Both the position numbers and the translations under genes were made by a program. From Williamsia sp. (GTDB lineage: Bacteria; Bacteroidota; Bacteroidia; Chitinophagales; Chitinophagaceae), in contig JADCRZ010000029.1 of assembly GCA_015069695.1 (NCBI GenBank), forward strand, positions 1-64,000: 64,000 nt of DNA, read 5' to 3'. The notes beneath the pieces are model-generated. The model did no database searches, was not told where the DNA came from, and worked only from the letters and a program-made list of their open reading frames with translations. Of the stretch, positions 8,553 through 17,734 are shown piece after piece (position 1 is the stretch's first letter; each line of letters begins with the position of its first letter).

Positions 8553-10544
8553 TTAGAACTTCAATTCCAACGGCAATTGCAATTCTACGCGGGTGCCCTT
8601 TTCCAAGTCGAATATCTTTACAACCCCAGAAGCCTTTTTCAATTTGTTGAGAATATCTATTCGTTCTCTGGTTATATCCATACCCCACGATTTTCTGGCA
8701 ATACTTTCTGTTTCCCTTTTGATAGCTTCTGCTTCTTCTCGCCCGATGCCATCATCTTCTACGCTACAGAAAATCATTTCGCCCTCTCTTTTAAACGCAA
8801 TTTCTATTTTTCCTTTGCCTTCTTTTGGTGTAATGCCATGCTTTATACTGTTTTCTACAAAAGGCTGCATAATAAGCGGCGGTATTAACGTTGTTTCCTT
8901 ATCAATAGCTTCATCTACTTTTATTTCGTAGGTAAATTTGTTTTGCAGCCGCATGGCCTCTAACTGTATATACCGTTCCAACGCGTCTAAATCCTTGGCC
9001 AAACTAACTTCATTTTTCCCTGAATTTTCTAATGTAAGCCGCATCATCTTTGAAAATTGGGTGAGATAATAATCGGCCGTTTGCGAATTATTTTTGTCCA
9101 CGAAATCGGCAATAGAATCAAGTGAGTTGAAAATGAAATGCGGATTTATTTGTGCCCGTAACGCCTTTAATTCCGTTTTGGCAACTTCTATCTGGAATTC
9201 GGCCTTTTGCCTTTGACTTTCGGCGTCGCTACGACGTTTATAAAAAACAAAGCTGGTGAAACCCGCCAGCAGCAATACACAGGTGCCGCCCACAAGCGAA
9301 CCATTTATGATGCGCTGTTGCTGAAGTTTCGCTGCTGCTATAGCCTGCTGCTTGCCGTTTTCCACCATTATTGAATCCTGTTTCTTGTTAAAGGTATACT
9401 GCATTTCTCGCCTTGTAATTTCCTGTTCTTTCTCATCAGATAGAACACTGTCCTTTAAAAGATCATACTTTTTGAAAGCCTGCAATGCTTTGTTATAGCT
9501 GCTCTTTTTTTCATAGATCTCACTTAAGAGTTTCCAGGCGTCATCCTGCACACCTACGGCGCCCACCTTCTCCGCCAAATAAAGCGCCTTGCTAGCATAG
9601 CTTAGCGCTATATCGTACCTCCCCGAGAGTTTCAGACCCTTTTTCACTATTACGGAATCCGGTGCTTTTACGTACAAGCCGGCAATTTCACTCAGCATGA
9701 GAGCTTCATTGTTTTCATCATGCATTCTGTGGAACATAAGGATCGCTTTTCTTAAATAATGATCTGCATTTGAAAAACTTCCCTGGTGTAAATACGAAAT
9801 TCCGATATTGGCATTGTTGCTGGCTACGCCGAATGTATATCCAATGCTATCTGAAATACGCAAAGCTTTCAGATAAAGATGTAACGACTTGTTTACATTA
9901 CGCAAGTTTTCATATGTATTGGCCATGTTAGCGAACACATCTATAAGCCCCTTTATGTCCCCCGATTCCTCGTAAATTTTCATTGCCCGTGTATAGTACG
10001 AAAGCGCTAAAGAAGATTTTTTTAAATCAGTGTAAACCATTCCTATATTATTACTGGCTACTGCAATACCAGGTTTGTTATTGTATTTCTCATACCCCTC
10101 CAATGCTTTAAAGTAATAGTCCATAGCGGTCGAAAAGTTCGATGTGTTGAGATAAACATTCCCGATGGCATTATAAACAGAGGCCAACTTTTTGTTATTG
10201 CCCAATGCTTCCAGGAGGTATGCAGCCTGACTGAACATTTCCAAGGCCCCTTTGAAATGCGATTCTCCCGAATAATTCATGCCTTTGTACGCAAAAGCCA
10301 ATGCCAGCCTGAATTTGTCTCCTAATCGCTTAGCCAATTCAATGGCTTCATCCGCCTTTTCTGCACCTTTAGCAGGATCAATGGTTTGATAAGTAAAGTT
10401 AATATTGTTCATTATATCCAATCGTACTGTATCTGGTTGTGGATGAGCTTTTAAGGCGTTAAGCAATGAATCTAATTTCTGTTGTTGGGCAAAACAATGT
10501 AAAGCAGTTGTTAAGAGATTGAGTAGAAGGATAAGCCGCACCAT
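8553..10544 (-). CDS. TPR-containing LytS-type sensor histidine kinase
   Basis: A 663-aa membrane sensor. A signal peptide (LILLLNLLTTALHCFA) exports an array of TPR repeats (about 30-370), including paired DYYFKALEGYEKYNNKPGIA-type units. A coiled region and one transmembrane segment near 415-437 follow. The cytoplasmic part has the His_kinase (PF06580) phospho-acceptor block with H469 in INPHFIFNSL and an HATPase domain (PPLIMQPFVENSIKHGI, then GIGR). The architecture is common in Bacteroidota LytS-like sensors. It shares an operon with the LytTR regulator. Confidence 0.93.
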   Translation of the reverse strand: MVRLILLLNLLTTALHCFAQQQKLDSLLNALKAHPQPDTVRLDIMNNINFTYQTIDPAKGAEKADEAIELAKRLGDKFRLALAFAYKGMNYSGESHFKGALEMFSQAAYLLEALGNNKKLASVYNAIGNVYLNTSNFSTAMDYYFKALEGYEKYNNKPGIAVASNNIGMVYTDLKKSSLALSYYTRAMKIYEESGDIKGLIDVFANMANTYENLRNVNKSLHLYLKALRISDSIGYTFGVASNNANIGISYLHQGSFSNADHYLRKAILMFHRMHDENNEALMLSEIAGLYVKAPDSVIVKKGLKLSGRYDIALSYASKALYLAEKVGAVGVQDDAWKLLSEIYEKKSSYNKALQAFKKYDLLKDSVLSDEKEQEITRREMQYTFNKKQDSIMVENGKQQAIAAAKLQQQRIINGSLVGGTCVLLLAGFTSFVFYKRRSDAESQRQKAEFQIEVAKTELKALRAQINPHFIFNSLDSIADFVDKNNSQTADYYLTQFSKMMRLTLENSGKNEVSLAKDLDALERYIQLEAMRLQNKFTYEIKVDEAIDKETTLIPPLIMQPFVENSIKHGITPKEGKGKIEIAFKREGEMIFCSVEDDGIGREEAEAIKRETESIARKSWGMDITRERIDILNKLKKASGVVKIFDLEKGTRVELQLPLELKF

Positions 10545-10878
10545 AGGTCATTCACGTTTTCTGTTTTGACGAGAAAACCTTTAAAAGGTAATATTATTCT
10601 CACACTTATCCCCATTTCCCCTGCGAAAACATGAAAAAAAGACGCGAGTAATAAATGTCACTTGACTTCGCATTTCAGTAATCCTAAGTTTATATTATAA
10701 TCATTAAATCAAAATACCAGAATTGTACAAATGCAAGCCTTCCGAGATAAAGTTAAATATATGGATACAACCTGGCTTTAAAGTTGAAAACATCGCTCGA
10801 CCAAAAAGAGGTAAGCAACAAAACATCAGCGTCCGGTTCTTGTGCTATAAAAAAGCTATTACCAACAAAAAAATAAAT
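10545..10878. other. Divergent intergenic region
   Basis: 334 bp between the minus-strand two-component operon and the plus-strand secreted-protein genes. An in-frame extension of the small secreted protein upstream to 10723 is possible but would bury its signal peptide, so the region is treated as non-coding. It should contain both promoters. No operator-like palindrome was found. Confidence 0.55.
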
Positions 10879-11418
10879 ATGAAAGAAATACTTACGGTTT
10901 TTGTCTGCTTGTTTACTTTCATTTTAACACTGAGTGCACAAAGCATAGACAGTAAAATAAAAAAAACAAATAGTAAACTAAGCAACACTGACACTGCTGT
11001 ACAAGGCACGACAGCTGTTATAAACAATGCTTCCGGAACCCTTGGTAATGCCGGACATGCACTAAGCAATCTTGGGAATACGATTGGCAGTATGGTAAAG
11101 AGAAAACCAAAACCAAGCGCTGGAAAAACGGCGAGTGCAACAGATAGTGCCGCACAGGCCAAACAAGTTGCTGCCTATACCATAATGATAAGTATTACAG
11201 GTGCAGATTATGCTTCATTGAAGAAATTGAAAGAAAGCTTGAAAGCAGTTGCAGGCGTGCAGTCTGTAGACATGAATTATAAACCTGCCGGCTCCTCTTT
11301 GAGCGTTACCGCTGATAAAAAAGCAGATGATTTGTGGGATGGTCTTTCGGATGATATAGCAGCACATTACAGCATTGTGAGTATGAACGCCAACACCATC
11401 AACATTGCTTACAAGTAA
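10879..11418 (+). CDS. Small secreted protein of unknown function (179 aa)
   Basis: The start at 10879 places a clean signal peptide (MKEILTVFVCLFTFILTLSAQ) at the N-terminus. The middle is low-complexity, rich in Asn, Thr, Gly and Ser (SKLSNTDTAVQGTTAVIN). The C-terminal ~75 residues (YTIMISITGADYASLKKLKE ... VQSVDMNYKPAG) look like an alpha/beta ferredoxin-like sandwich resembling HMA-type or ACT-type folds, without the CxxC metal motif. It is followed within 50 bp by the T9SS propeller protein and may be co-transcribed. A periplasmic or surface location is expected. Confidence 0.7.
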   Translation: MKEILTVFVCLFTFILTLSAQSIDSKIKKTNSKLSNTDTAVQGTTAVINNASGTLGNAGHALSNLGNTIGSMVKRKPKPSAGKTASATDSAAQAKQVAAYTIMISITGADYASLKKLKESLKAVAGVQSVDMNYKPAGSSLSVTADKKADDLWDGLSDDIAAHYSIVSMNANTINIAYK

Positions 11419-11466
11419 ATAAAGGCGGCAGGTCATTCAGATGAGAAATATTCAAAAACAAAGCGC

Positions 11467-13737
11467 ATGATACAATCATACTCCTACTATTTAAAAGGCA
11501 TGACAACAATTGGAATGCTGCTGTTCACAACTGTAAAAACATGTGCACAATGGATTGAATTGGGTGGTACCAATCATTCTCCATTTAATGGTATCGTTGT
11601 AAGTATCGCCACCGATGTAAGTGGGAATGTGTATGCAGGGGGCATCTTTGGCGATTCTAATAACCACTGCTATGTAGGTAAATGGAATGGTATGGTGTGG
11701 AGCGAACTGGGCGGTACAAGTGGCACCCCTTTCACCAACGGTTATATCAAGAGCATTGCCACCGATGCAGCCGGAAATGTATATGCCGGAGGAACATTTA
11801 CGGATGCGAATGGCAATCCCTATGTAGCCAAGTGGAACAGTACGGCATGGAGCGAGTTGGGGGGCGTAAATGGATCTCCCTTTACTAATAAATATCATAA
11901 CAATGCCATTTATTGTATCGCCACCGATGCAGGGGGGAATGTGTATGCCGGGGGCGGAGTTCAGGATGCCAACAGCAACTACTATATAGCTAAGTGGAAC
12001 GGCACAGCATGGAGCAAACTGGGTGGCACCAATGACACAACAATCAGTAACAGCCTCATTTATAGTATCGCCACCGATGCGGGCGGAAATGTATATGCCA
12101 GCGGAGTTCAGGATGCCAATCACAACCAATACGTAGCCAAGTGGAACGGTATAGCATGGAGCGAGCTGGTTGGTGTAAATGGCTCTCCCTTTAATAAACG
12201 TGTCATTGAAACTATCGCTACCGATAGGGGCGGAAATGTGTATGCCGGAGGCATGTTTACTGATGCCAATAACAATCCTTATGTAGCCAAATGGAACGGT
12301 ACGGCATGGAACAAATTGGGGCGTGCAGATGATTCTACTTTTAGTTATGGTTTTAGTGGTAATACGATTTATAGTATCACCACTGATGCCAGCGGAAATG
12401 TGTATGCTGGGGGTATATTCACTGATGCGAATATTCATTACTACGTAGCCAAATGGAACGGTACGGCATGGAGTGAATTAGGGGGTGCCCCTTTTCGTGG
12501 TTACATCCAGAGTATCGCCACGGATGCGGCCGGTAATGTGTATGCCGGTGGTAACTTTTACGATGCCAATATCAACACTTATGTAGCTAAATATACTCAG
12601 GGAAACACTTCAATATTACCAAGTCATCCTAGCTCCGAAAACGCGAACTTCGAATCCACAGATAGTAGCGGATGGACAAATTATTATTCAGGCAGTACTT
12701 TGCTGTTATCGTTACACAAAAAGGGACAAAATATTGGTACGCTTGGTGACGGAACATTTGCTGTTAAGCTAGTAGCAACAGCAGGAGCCGGCAGCAATAC
12801 CGGTATTCAGTTAACAAATCCGCTTATACAAAATTCTTCAGGTTATTGGGTTATGAACCGTTACTGGCAAGTAACGACTACTACGGAACCAACAGCAAAT
12901 GTGGGTGTCAGGTTTTATTACAATAAACAGGATTTGGCTGATGTAAATGGTTCTTATCCCAACCATAACCTGACGAATCAGCAATTTATATTTTATAAAG
13001 AAACTGGTGGCAATCCCGATCCGACTACCAACCTTGCAGGTGCTACATCTCTTATTAGTATTATGCCTTCTACTTATGCCAGCAATACTACATGGACATT
13101 TCATCAGCTTACTGATTCAACACAGTATGCCGAATTTAGTGTGTCAGGTTTCTCTGGCGGTGGCGGCGGAGGTACAGGAAATGGCCAAGCTTTACCAGTA
13201 AAAATCTTATCCTTCACCGCCACCAAACAAGGCACTGAGAACTTGCTCCAATGGACAACAGGGCAGGAAACAAACAGCAATTATTTTGGAATAGAAAGAA
13301 GCAGAGATGGTGCAAACTTTATCCCAATAGGGCAAGTGAGCGCAGCAGGCAACAGTACGACTGCTAAGAGTTATTCTTTAATAGATACCAAACCAATCAA
13401 TGGCACAAACTATTACCGCGTGAAGATGGTGGACAAAGACGGCAGCTTTACTTACAGCTCGGTAAGGACGATCAATGAAGCGATACATTTTTCGGCACGC
13501 ATCTATCCAAATCCTGTACAAAATAGCCTTAACCTAAACTTCAACAGCGATAAAGCAAAGACAGTTCAGGTACAAATAGTGAACTACGAAGGCAAAATAA
13601 TGACTACGCAGCAAATAGAGGTAGCAGCAGGTACATCAACAAAAAATATTAATATCACATCGCTGAGTAACGGGGAATATTATGTGCGACTCGTTAGCAA
13701 AGAAGGATACACCAAATTGAAGTTTGTGAAGGAATGA
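11467..13737 (+). CDS. T9SS-exported protein with seven tandem propeller-like repeats
   Basis: A 756-aa cargo protein. An N-terminal hydrophobic segment ends in TCAQ; the Met at 11500 is an alternative start. Residues ~46-378 hold seven repeats of ~48 aa with the pattern SIATDxxGNVYAGG then YVAKWNGTAWSELGG, the number expected for a closed seven-bladed beta-propeller. A beta-sandwich region (about 390-560, NFESTDSSGWTNYYSG), a Gly-rich linker, the LPVKILSFTA linker and a type A sorting domain (ARIYPNPVQNSL ... KLKFVKE) follow. No enzyme motif is seen; binding or adhesion at the cell surface is likely. It lies beside a two-component system that may control it. Confidence 0.85.
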   Translation: MIQSYSYYLKGMTTIGMLLFTTVKTCAQWIELGGTNHSPFNGIVVSIATDVSGNVYAGGIFGDSNNHCYVGKWNGMVWSELGGTSGTPFTNGYIKSIATDAAGNVYAGGTFTDANGNPYVAKWNSTAWSELGGVNGSPFTNKYHNNAIYCIATDAGGNVYAGGGVQDANSNYYIAKWNGTAWSKLGGTNDTTISNSLIYSIATDAGGNVYASGVQDANHNQYVAKWNGIAWSELVGVNGSPFNKRVIETIATDRGGNVYAGGMFTDANNNPYVAKWNGTAWNKLGRADDSTFSYGFSGNTIYSITTDASGNVYAGGIFTDANIHYYVAKWNGTAWSELGGAPFRGYIQSIATDAAGNVYAGGNFYDANINTYVAKYTQGNTSILPSHPSSENANFESTDSSGWTNYYSGSTLLLSLHKKGQNIGTLGDGTFAVKLVATAGAGSNTGIQLTNPLIQNSSGYWVMNRYWQVTTTTEPTANVGVRFYYNKQDLADVNGSYPNHNLTNQQFIFYKETGGNPDPTTNLAGATSLISIMPSTYASNTTWTFHQLTDSTQYAEFSVSGFSGGGGGGTGNGQALPVKILSFTATKQGTENLLQWTTGQETNSNYFGIERSRDGANFIPIGQVSAAGNSTTAKSYSLIDTKPINGTNYYRVKMVDKDGSFTYSSVRTINEAIHFSARIYPNPVQNSLNLNFNSDKAKTVQVQIVNYEGKIMTTQQIEVAAGTSTKNINITSLSNGEYYVRLVSKEGYTKLKFVKE
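11602..12600 (+). repeat. Seven in-frame coding repeats of ~145 bp
   Basis: Seven units each encode a variant of IATDxxGNVYAGGxxxDAN followed by YVAKWNGTAW. The last lacks the Trp-Asn half and ends YVAKYTQGN, while the first is preceded by a lone WIELGG strand, as if the propeller closes by joining N- and C-terminal strands. Confidence 0.85.
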
Positions 13738-13741
13738 TAAG

Positions 13742-13760
13742 AAACTTTTATAAGTTTTTT
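13742..13760 (+). terminator. Short hairpin terminator
   Basis: AAACTT (13742-13747) pairs with AAGTTT (13752-13757) around TTAT and continues into a T run. It sits right after the T9SS propeller gene. The stem is short and AT-rich, so support is moderate. Confidence 0.5.
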
Positions 13761-14452
13761 CGCAGTTTAACGTGTGCGGGCCGAAACTATGGTTGACAGG
13801 AGGGAGTATAAAAAATTACCGGACGGGTAAAACCCGATGAAAGCGGTTGACAATCCTGGATGCACTAATTTTAAGGCACTCCGGAACAGACCTTCACAGT
13901 TAATGGCACCGCTCAGCGTTCTTAAGATAATCAGGTTGGAATGTATCATACCCCATTCACACCGGGGCATTTGTTGAAGCTATTGGTGATCTCTTGTTAA
14001 CGGGATACATTATTCTGGCTGCGGGGAGAGGTTACCTGTGCTGCCTCACACTGCAACCGGCTGATGTGGCCCCAGGGGTTTACCGCAAATCTGCGAAGAA
14101 GAGTTGAGCGCGTCGGTATTTCCAATTTTTTTGAGATCTCTTAAATTTAAGACAATCAATCCTTTGCGCAATAATCAATGAAAATAAATAGTAAAAAAAA
14201 CCAATACATAAAATATTAAATATCAATTACTTATAAACTCAGCGGAGAGTGAGGGAATTGAACCTAATCACACGGCAGATTAATTGCCAGCATTTTATGG
14301 AAGACCCAAAATCAAGGCTCACCGAATTGCTCATCAACTTTAGTAAACTGCAAATACAAAGACAAAAGTAAATCTTTTACTGGTTTTCAATACACGTTAA
14401 CTGAGGAAGTTGACCTTTTGGCATTGAAAGTAAGGAATAGCATAACAGGATT
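13761..14452. other. Intergenic region ending the accessory zone
   Basis: About 690 bp without a supported gene. An ORF on the minus strand (13767-13970) has no recognisable motif. The right half is very AT-rich (14140-14240), and the second tRNA-like repeat starts at 14240. The 3' end of the GH2 gene lies beyond it on the minus strand. Confidence 0.55.
14240..14265 (-). repeat. tRNA-Ser-like 3'-end fragment, copy 2 (candidate att remnant)
   Basis: CAGCGGAGAGTGAGGGA (14240-14256) is identical to copy 1 at 7426. The next bases ATTGAACC keep the TpsiC-arm look. No complete tRNA cloverleaf can be drawn from the flanking bases. The two copies bracket a 6.8-kb block. Confidence 0.6.
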
Positions 14453-17400
14453 TTATTTCATCGGTATCATCCAATAGCTGTACTGCTCGTTTTTATATGG
14501 AATGCGGTACTCCTCCAGCGGGCGTGAACCCCAGCTGTCGATGCCCTGTAATCCCAGTTGTTTAAGGTCGATGTGCAGGTAAACCGTATCTCTTCTGGAC
14601 AACTCACCGGAGTGGAATTGCTTCTTGTTCTCTGCGGGATCCAGGTCATCAAGGCTATAGGGCAAGGCGGAGAAATTGAGCAGGCTGTCGGCAAAGACAA
14701 TTTTGAGTCCTTTCCCGGTCTTATCAGTAAAACTCACCCACCGTACATCACTTTTGTTGCCGCTTTCCTGAGGACGGGCATAAGGAAAATACTGGTCGTT
14801 CACCATTTGTTTGTACAATCCTACCAGGGAGGCTGTTTTGCGGTCCCAATAATTTTCCCAGGGGCCGCGGCCATACCATTGAATCTGGTCGAACTGCTGG
14901 TTTAACTGCAGGTCATTTCCTATCCTCATTAAAAGCGGATACTTTCCCTTAATAGCCGTGAAGTGGTTGGAAACGTTTACCGAGCCATCGCCAAACACTT
15001 TAAAAGTTTGTGTTACTTCGGCATCGCCGTCTGCCAATGTTTTTTTAAAAACCACCTCGAAGGAGCCGCTTTCGTTTTGCACAACATGTGCCTCTGCAAG
15101 CTTACCCTGCTCATACGCGTTACGCCACAGACGCAGTGATTTGTTGAAACCGGCCCCAATGTCGTTGTCCGTTGGTGCGCGCCAGAAGGATGGCTGCGGC
15201 CCTTGCAAAAGCAGTTGCCGGCCGTTGAGCGTGTAACGGCTCATGGTTCCTTTTGCTGTGTCAAAGCTGACGGAGAAATTCTTTCCGCTGATGGTGTACC
15301 GGCCTGCCGCTTTTGTCAATTGCAATTTTCCTTTTGCCGGCATTATTTCTCTTTGTACCGGTTTTCCGGTTATGTCAAATTGATCGTAAGCTATTTCATA
15401 GCCCTTTTCCAGGAAGGGTTCGGGTTCTTTTATAGTATAATGAACATTGATAAAATATTCCCTGCCTGCTTTCTGTTTTGTTTGAAAGGGCAAGGAAAAC
15501 GAAGCCGTCTGGCCAGGAGCAGCGATGACATCCTTTACCATAACTTTCTCTATGGTCTTACCGTCTTCCACCAGTTCCCAGCTTAACTGCACGTTCTCAA
15601 GATTGCGGAAGAAATAACCGTTGGTAACAGTAAGATTGGTGCCGCTCAAGGACGATTTGATATGTTGGTAAACTTTTTTCATTTCGACAGCCATGGGCGT
15701 TAGCTGACGGTAGGCTGTGACTACGCCTTTTACACAAAAGTTATTGTCACTGAAGTTCTGCGGTACAGGTCCTTCCAGCGGGAAATCTCCACCGTAAGCC
15801 ATGATGCGCTTTCCGTTTTTTACCGTGTCTATCGACTGGTCAATCCACTCCCAGATAAAACCTCCCTGCAGGTTGGGCTGGTGTTCGATCACATCCCAGT
15901 ACTCTTTGAAATTTCCCAAGCTGTTACCCATGATATGCACATACTCACTCATGACGAGCGGGCGGTCGGGATTTGAACCGGAGTACCGTTTCAACGAGTT
16001 GGGACTGGGATACTGCGGCACGATCATATCGGTATTATAATCGCGTTCGGCCCTTTCATATTGCACCGGACGAATGTCGTGGCCCTTCAACCATTCGTAG
16101 GCTTCATAAAAATTTGCGCCGTTGCCCGCCTCGTTGCCCAGCGACCAGGTAACAACAGAAGGATGATTTTTATCCCGCTCGTACATGCGTGTAATGCGCT
16201 CCAGATGCGGGATACGCCATTGTTTGTCGTTGCCAAGGGTGTATTGCAGATCATAGTAACGGCCATGCGATTCAATGTTGGCCTCATCCACTACATACAA
16301 GCCGTATTCGTCGCAAAGCTCCATCCAGTAAGGATCAGGAGGATAATGCGAATGGCGCACCGCATTTACATTCAGCTTCTTCATCATTTCCATGTCCTTG
16401 CGCATATCTTCCCGCGTCAACGTGTGGCCTTGCGTAGCGTTGTGCTCATGGCGGTTCACGCCTTTCAGAAACACTCTTTTACCGTTCACCAGAAAGTTGT
16501 TGTCCTTAATTTCTACGGAACTGAAACCAACCCGCGCAGGAATGACTTCAAGCACGTCGCCGTTCTTGTTTTTTAATATAAGGTAAAGCGTATAGAGATA
16601 AGGCAGTTCGGCCGACCAGGTGTGGACGTTAAGAAGATTCTCTGAAAAAGCCACTGTTGCTTTGTAATTGCCAAGAACCTGCTGCACACCCTGTGTTTCT
16701 TTTTTCACTACCGTGGTGCCGGCGGAATCCCGCAGTTCCATTGCCACTGAAAATGTATCGGGCTTGCTGTGCAGGGTGTTATGGTCAGTTTTATAATTGC
16801 TGATTTCAGCCTGAATGGCCAATTGCCCGTTGGTATAATTATCGGCAAGTGTGCTGCTGACCTTAAAATCACGGATGTCAAGTTTGGAAGTGGAATAAAG
16901 AAAAACCTCTCTTTCGATACCCGAAATGCGCCACATATCCTGGCATTCGAGATAGCTGCCATCGCTCCAGCGATACACTTGTAAAGCAACCAAATTTTCA
17001 CCAGGCCTTACATATCTGGTGATGTCGAACTCTGCTGCCAGTTTACTGTCTTCGCTGTAACCCACTTTTTCGCCGTTCACCCAAATAAAGAATGCCGATT
17101 TCACCGCCCCGAGATGAATGAACACCTGCCGTCCGTTCCACTCTTTCGGAAGCATGAATTTCTTCCGGTACGAACCCACCGGATTATTATCGGCGGGAAT
17201 GTCATAAGGCGGATTAAGGTTCGCCCCTGTCTTCGAATGGCCGGCAAACTCGTAAGGCTGATTTACGTAAATCGGAAGCCCGTAGCCGTTCAGCTCCCAG
17301 TTGGCCGGCACTTTGAACGTCTTCCAGCCGGCGTCGTCGAAACCGGCTTTGTAAAAATCCACCGGCCGTTGCCCCGGGTCCTGCACCCAGTTGAATCTCC

Positions 17401-17611
17401 ATTCGCCGTTCAGCGAAAAAAAGTTCGCTGATTTTTCTTTCTGCCGGGTTTCGGCAAGCGAAAAATTTTCATAGGCAAAAGCACTGGCCCGCATGGGCAT
17501 GCGGTTAACGGAAACCACTTCAGGTGTTTGCAACTCGGAGGGAATGCTTTGTGCAAAAGCAATGTTGACAAGCGCAATTCCCTCCAGCAATAAAAGAATT
17601 TTTTTTATCAT
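14453..17611 (-). CDS. GH2 beta-galactosidase, LacZ-type, exported
   Basis: A 1052-aa enzyme with a signal peptide (ALVNIAFAQ). The GH2 domains run in order: sugar-binding jelly roll (~60-240), immunoglobulin-like domain (~245-360), TIM barrel (~365-640), a further beta domain and the C-terminal Bgal_small domain (~760-1045). The acid/base Glu is about E494 (SLGNEAGNG) and the nucleophile about E556 (VMSEYVHIMGNS). The full LacZ domain set favours beta-galactosidase over glucuronidase. It hydrolyses terminal beta-galactose, probably in the periplasm. A LacI-type operator sits ~90 bp upstream, and the gene follows the NagB/PIG-L gene on the same strand. Confidence 0.92.
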   Translation of the reverse strand: MIKKILLLLEGIALVNIAFAQSIPSELQTPEVVSVNRMPMRASAFAYENFSLAETRQKEKSANFFSLNGEWRFNWVQDPGQRPVDFYKAGFDDAGWKTFKVPANWELNGYGLPIYVNQPYEFAGHSKTGANLNPPYDIPADNNPVGSYRKKFMLPKEWNGRQVFIHLGAVKSAFFIWVNGEKVGYSEDSKLAAEFDITRYVRPGENLVALQVYRWSDGSYLECQDMWRISGIEREVFLYSTSKLDIRDFKVSSTLADNYTNGQLAIQAEISNYKTDHNTLHSKPDTFSVAMELRDSAGTTVVKKETQGVQQVLGNYKATVAFSENLLNVHTWSAELPYLYTLYLILKNKNGDVLEVIPARVGFSSVEIKDNNFLVNGKRVFLKGVNRHEHNATQGHTLTREDMRKDMEMMKKLNVNAVRHSHYPPDPYWMELCDEYGLYVVDEANIESHGRYYDLQYTLGNDKQWRIPHLERITRMYERDKNHPSVVTWSLGNEAGNGANFYEAYEWLKGHDIRPVQYERAERDYNTDMIVPQYPSPNSLKRYSGSNPDRPLVMSEYVHIMGNSLGNFKEYWDVIEHQPNLQGGFIWEWIDQSIDTVKNGKRIMAYGGDFPLEGPVPQNFSDNNFCVKGVVTAYRQLTPMAVEMKKVYQHIKSSLSGTNLTVTNGYFFRNLENVQLSWELVEDGKTIEKVMVKDVIAAPGQTASFSLPFQTKQKAGREYFINVHYTIKEPEPFLEKGYEIAYDQFDITGKPVQREIMPAKGKLQLTKAAGRYTISGKNFSVSFDTAKGTMSRYTLNGRQLLLQGPQPSFWRAPTDNDIGAGFNKSLRLWRNAYEQGKLAEAHVVQNESGSFEVVFKKTLADGDAEVTQTFKVFGDGSVNVSNHFTAIKGKYPLLMRIGNDLQLNQQFDQIQWYGRGPWENYWDRKTASLVGLYKQMVNDQYFPYARPQESGNKSDVRWVSFTDKTGKGLKIVFADSLLNFSALPYSLDDLDPAENKKQFHSGELSRRDTVYLHIDLKQLGLQGIDSWGSRPLEEYRIPYKNEQYSYWMIPMK

Positions 17612-17696
17612 TTGCCGATCTGTTTTCAGGTTATGCTGCAGCGGATGTTGATAAATTATGAACTGAACTTGTAGCCCCCAATCTAAGATATGCTGC

Positions 17697-17708
17697 GCAA
17701 ACGTTTGC
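17697..17708. promoter_or_regulatory. LacI-family operator upstream of the GH2 gene
   Basis: GCAAACGTTTGC is a perfect 12-bp palindrome with the central CG typical of LacI-family operators. It lies in the 123-bp gap between the NagB/PIG-L gene and the GH2 start. The same core recurs elsewhere in the window, always between genes. Confidence 0.8.
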
Positions 17709-17734
17709 CTGTATTCATTGCTTACAAGAGAAAA

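Noticed and set aside
13791-13852. Two GGTTGACA words resembling the ends of the IS481 element
   Set aside because: Same orientation, only 8 bp each and no transposase remnant between or beside them; likely chance.
13767-13970. 67-codon ORF on the minus strand downstream of the propeller gene
   Set aside because: No motif, no signal, and the surrounding region looks non-coding.
14240-14330. Possible complete tRNA-Ser gene on the minus strand
   Set aside because: Only the 3' quarter matches; no D-arm, anticodon arm or acceptor 5' strand can be drawn.
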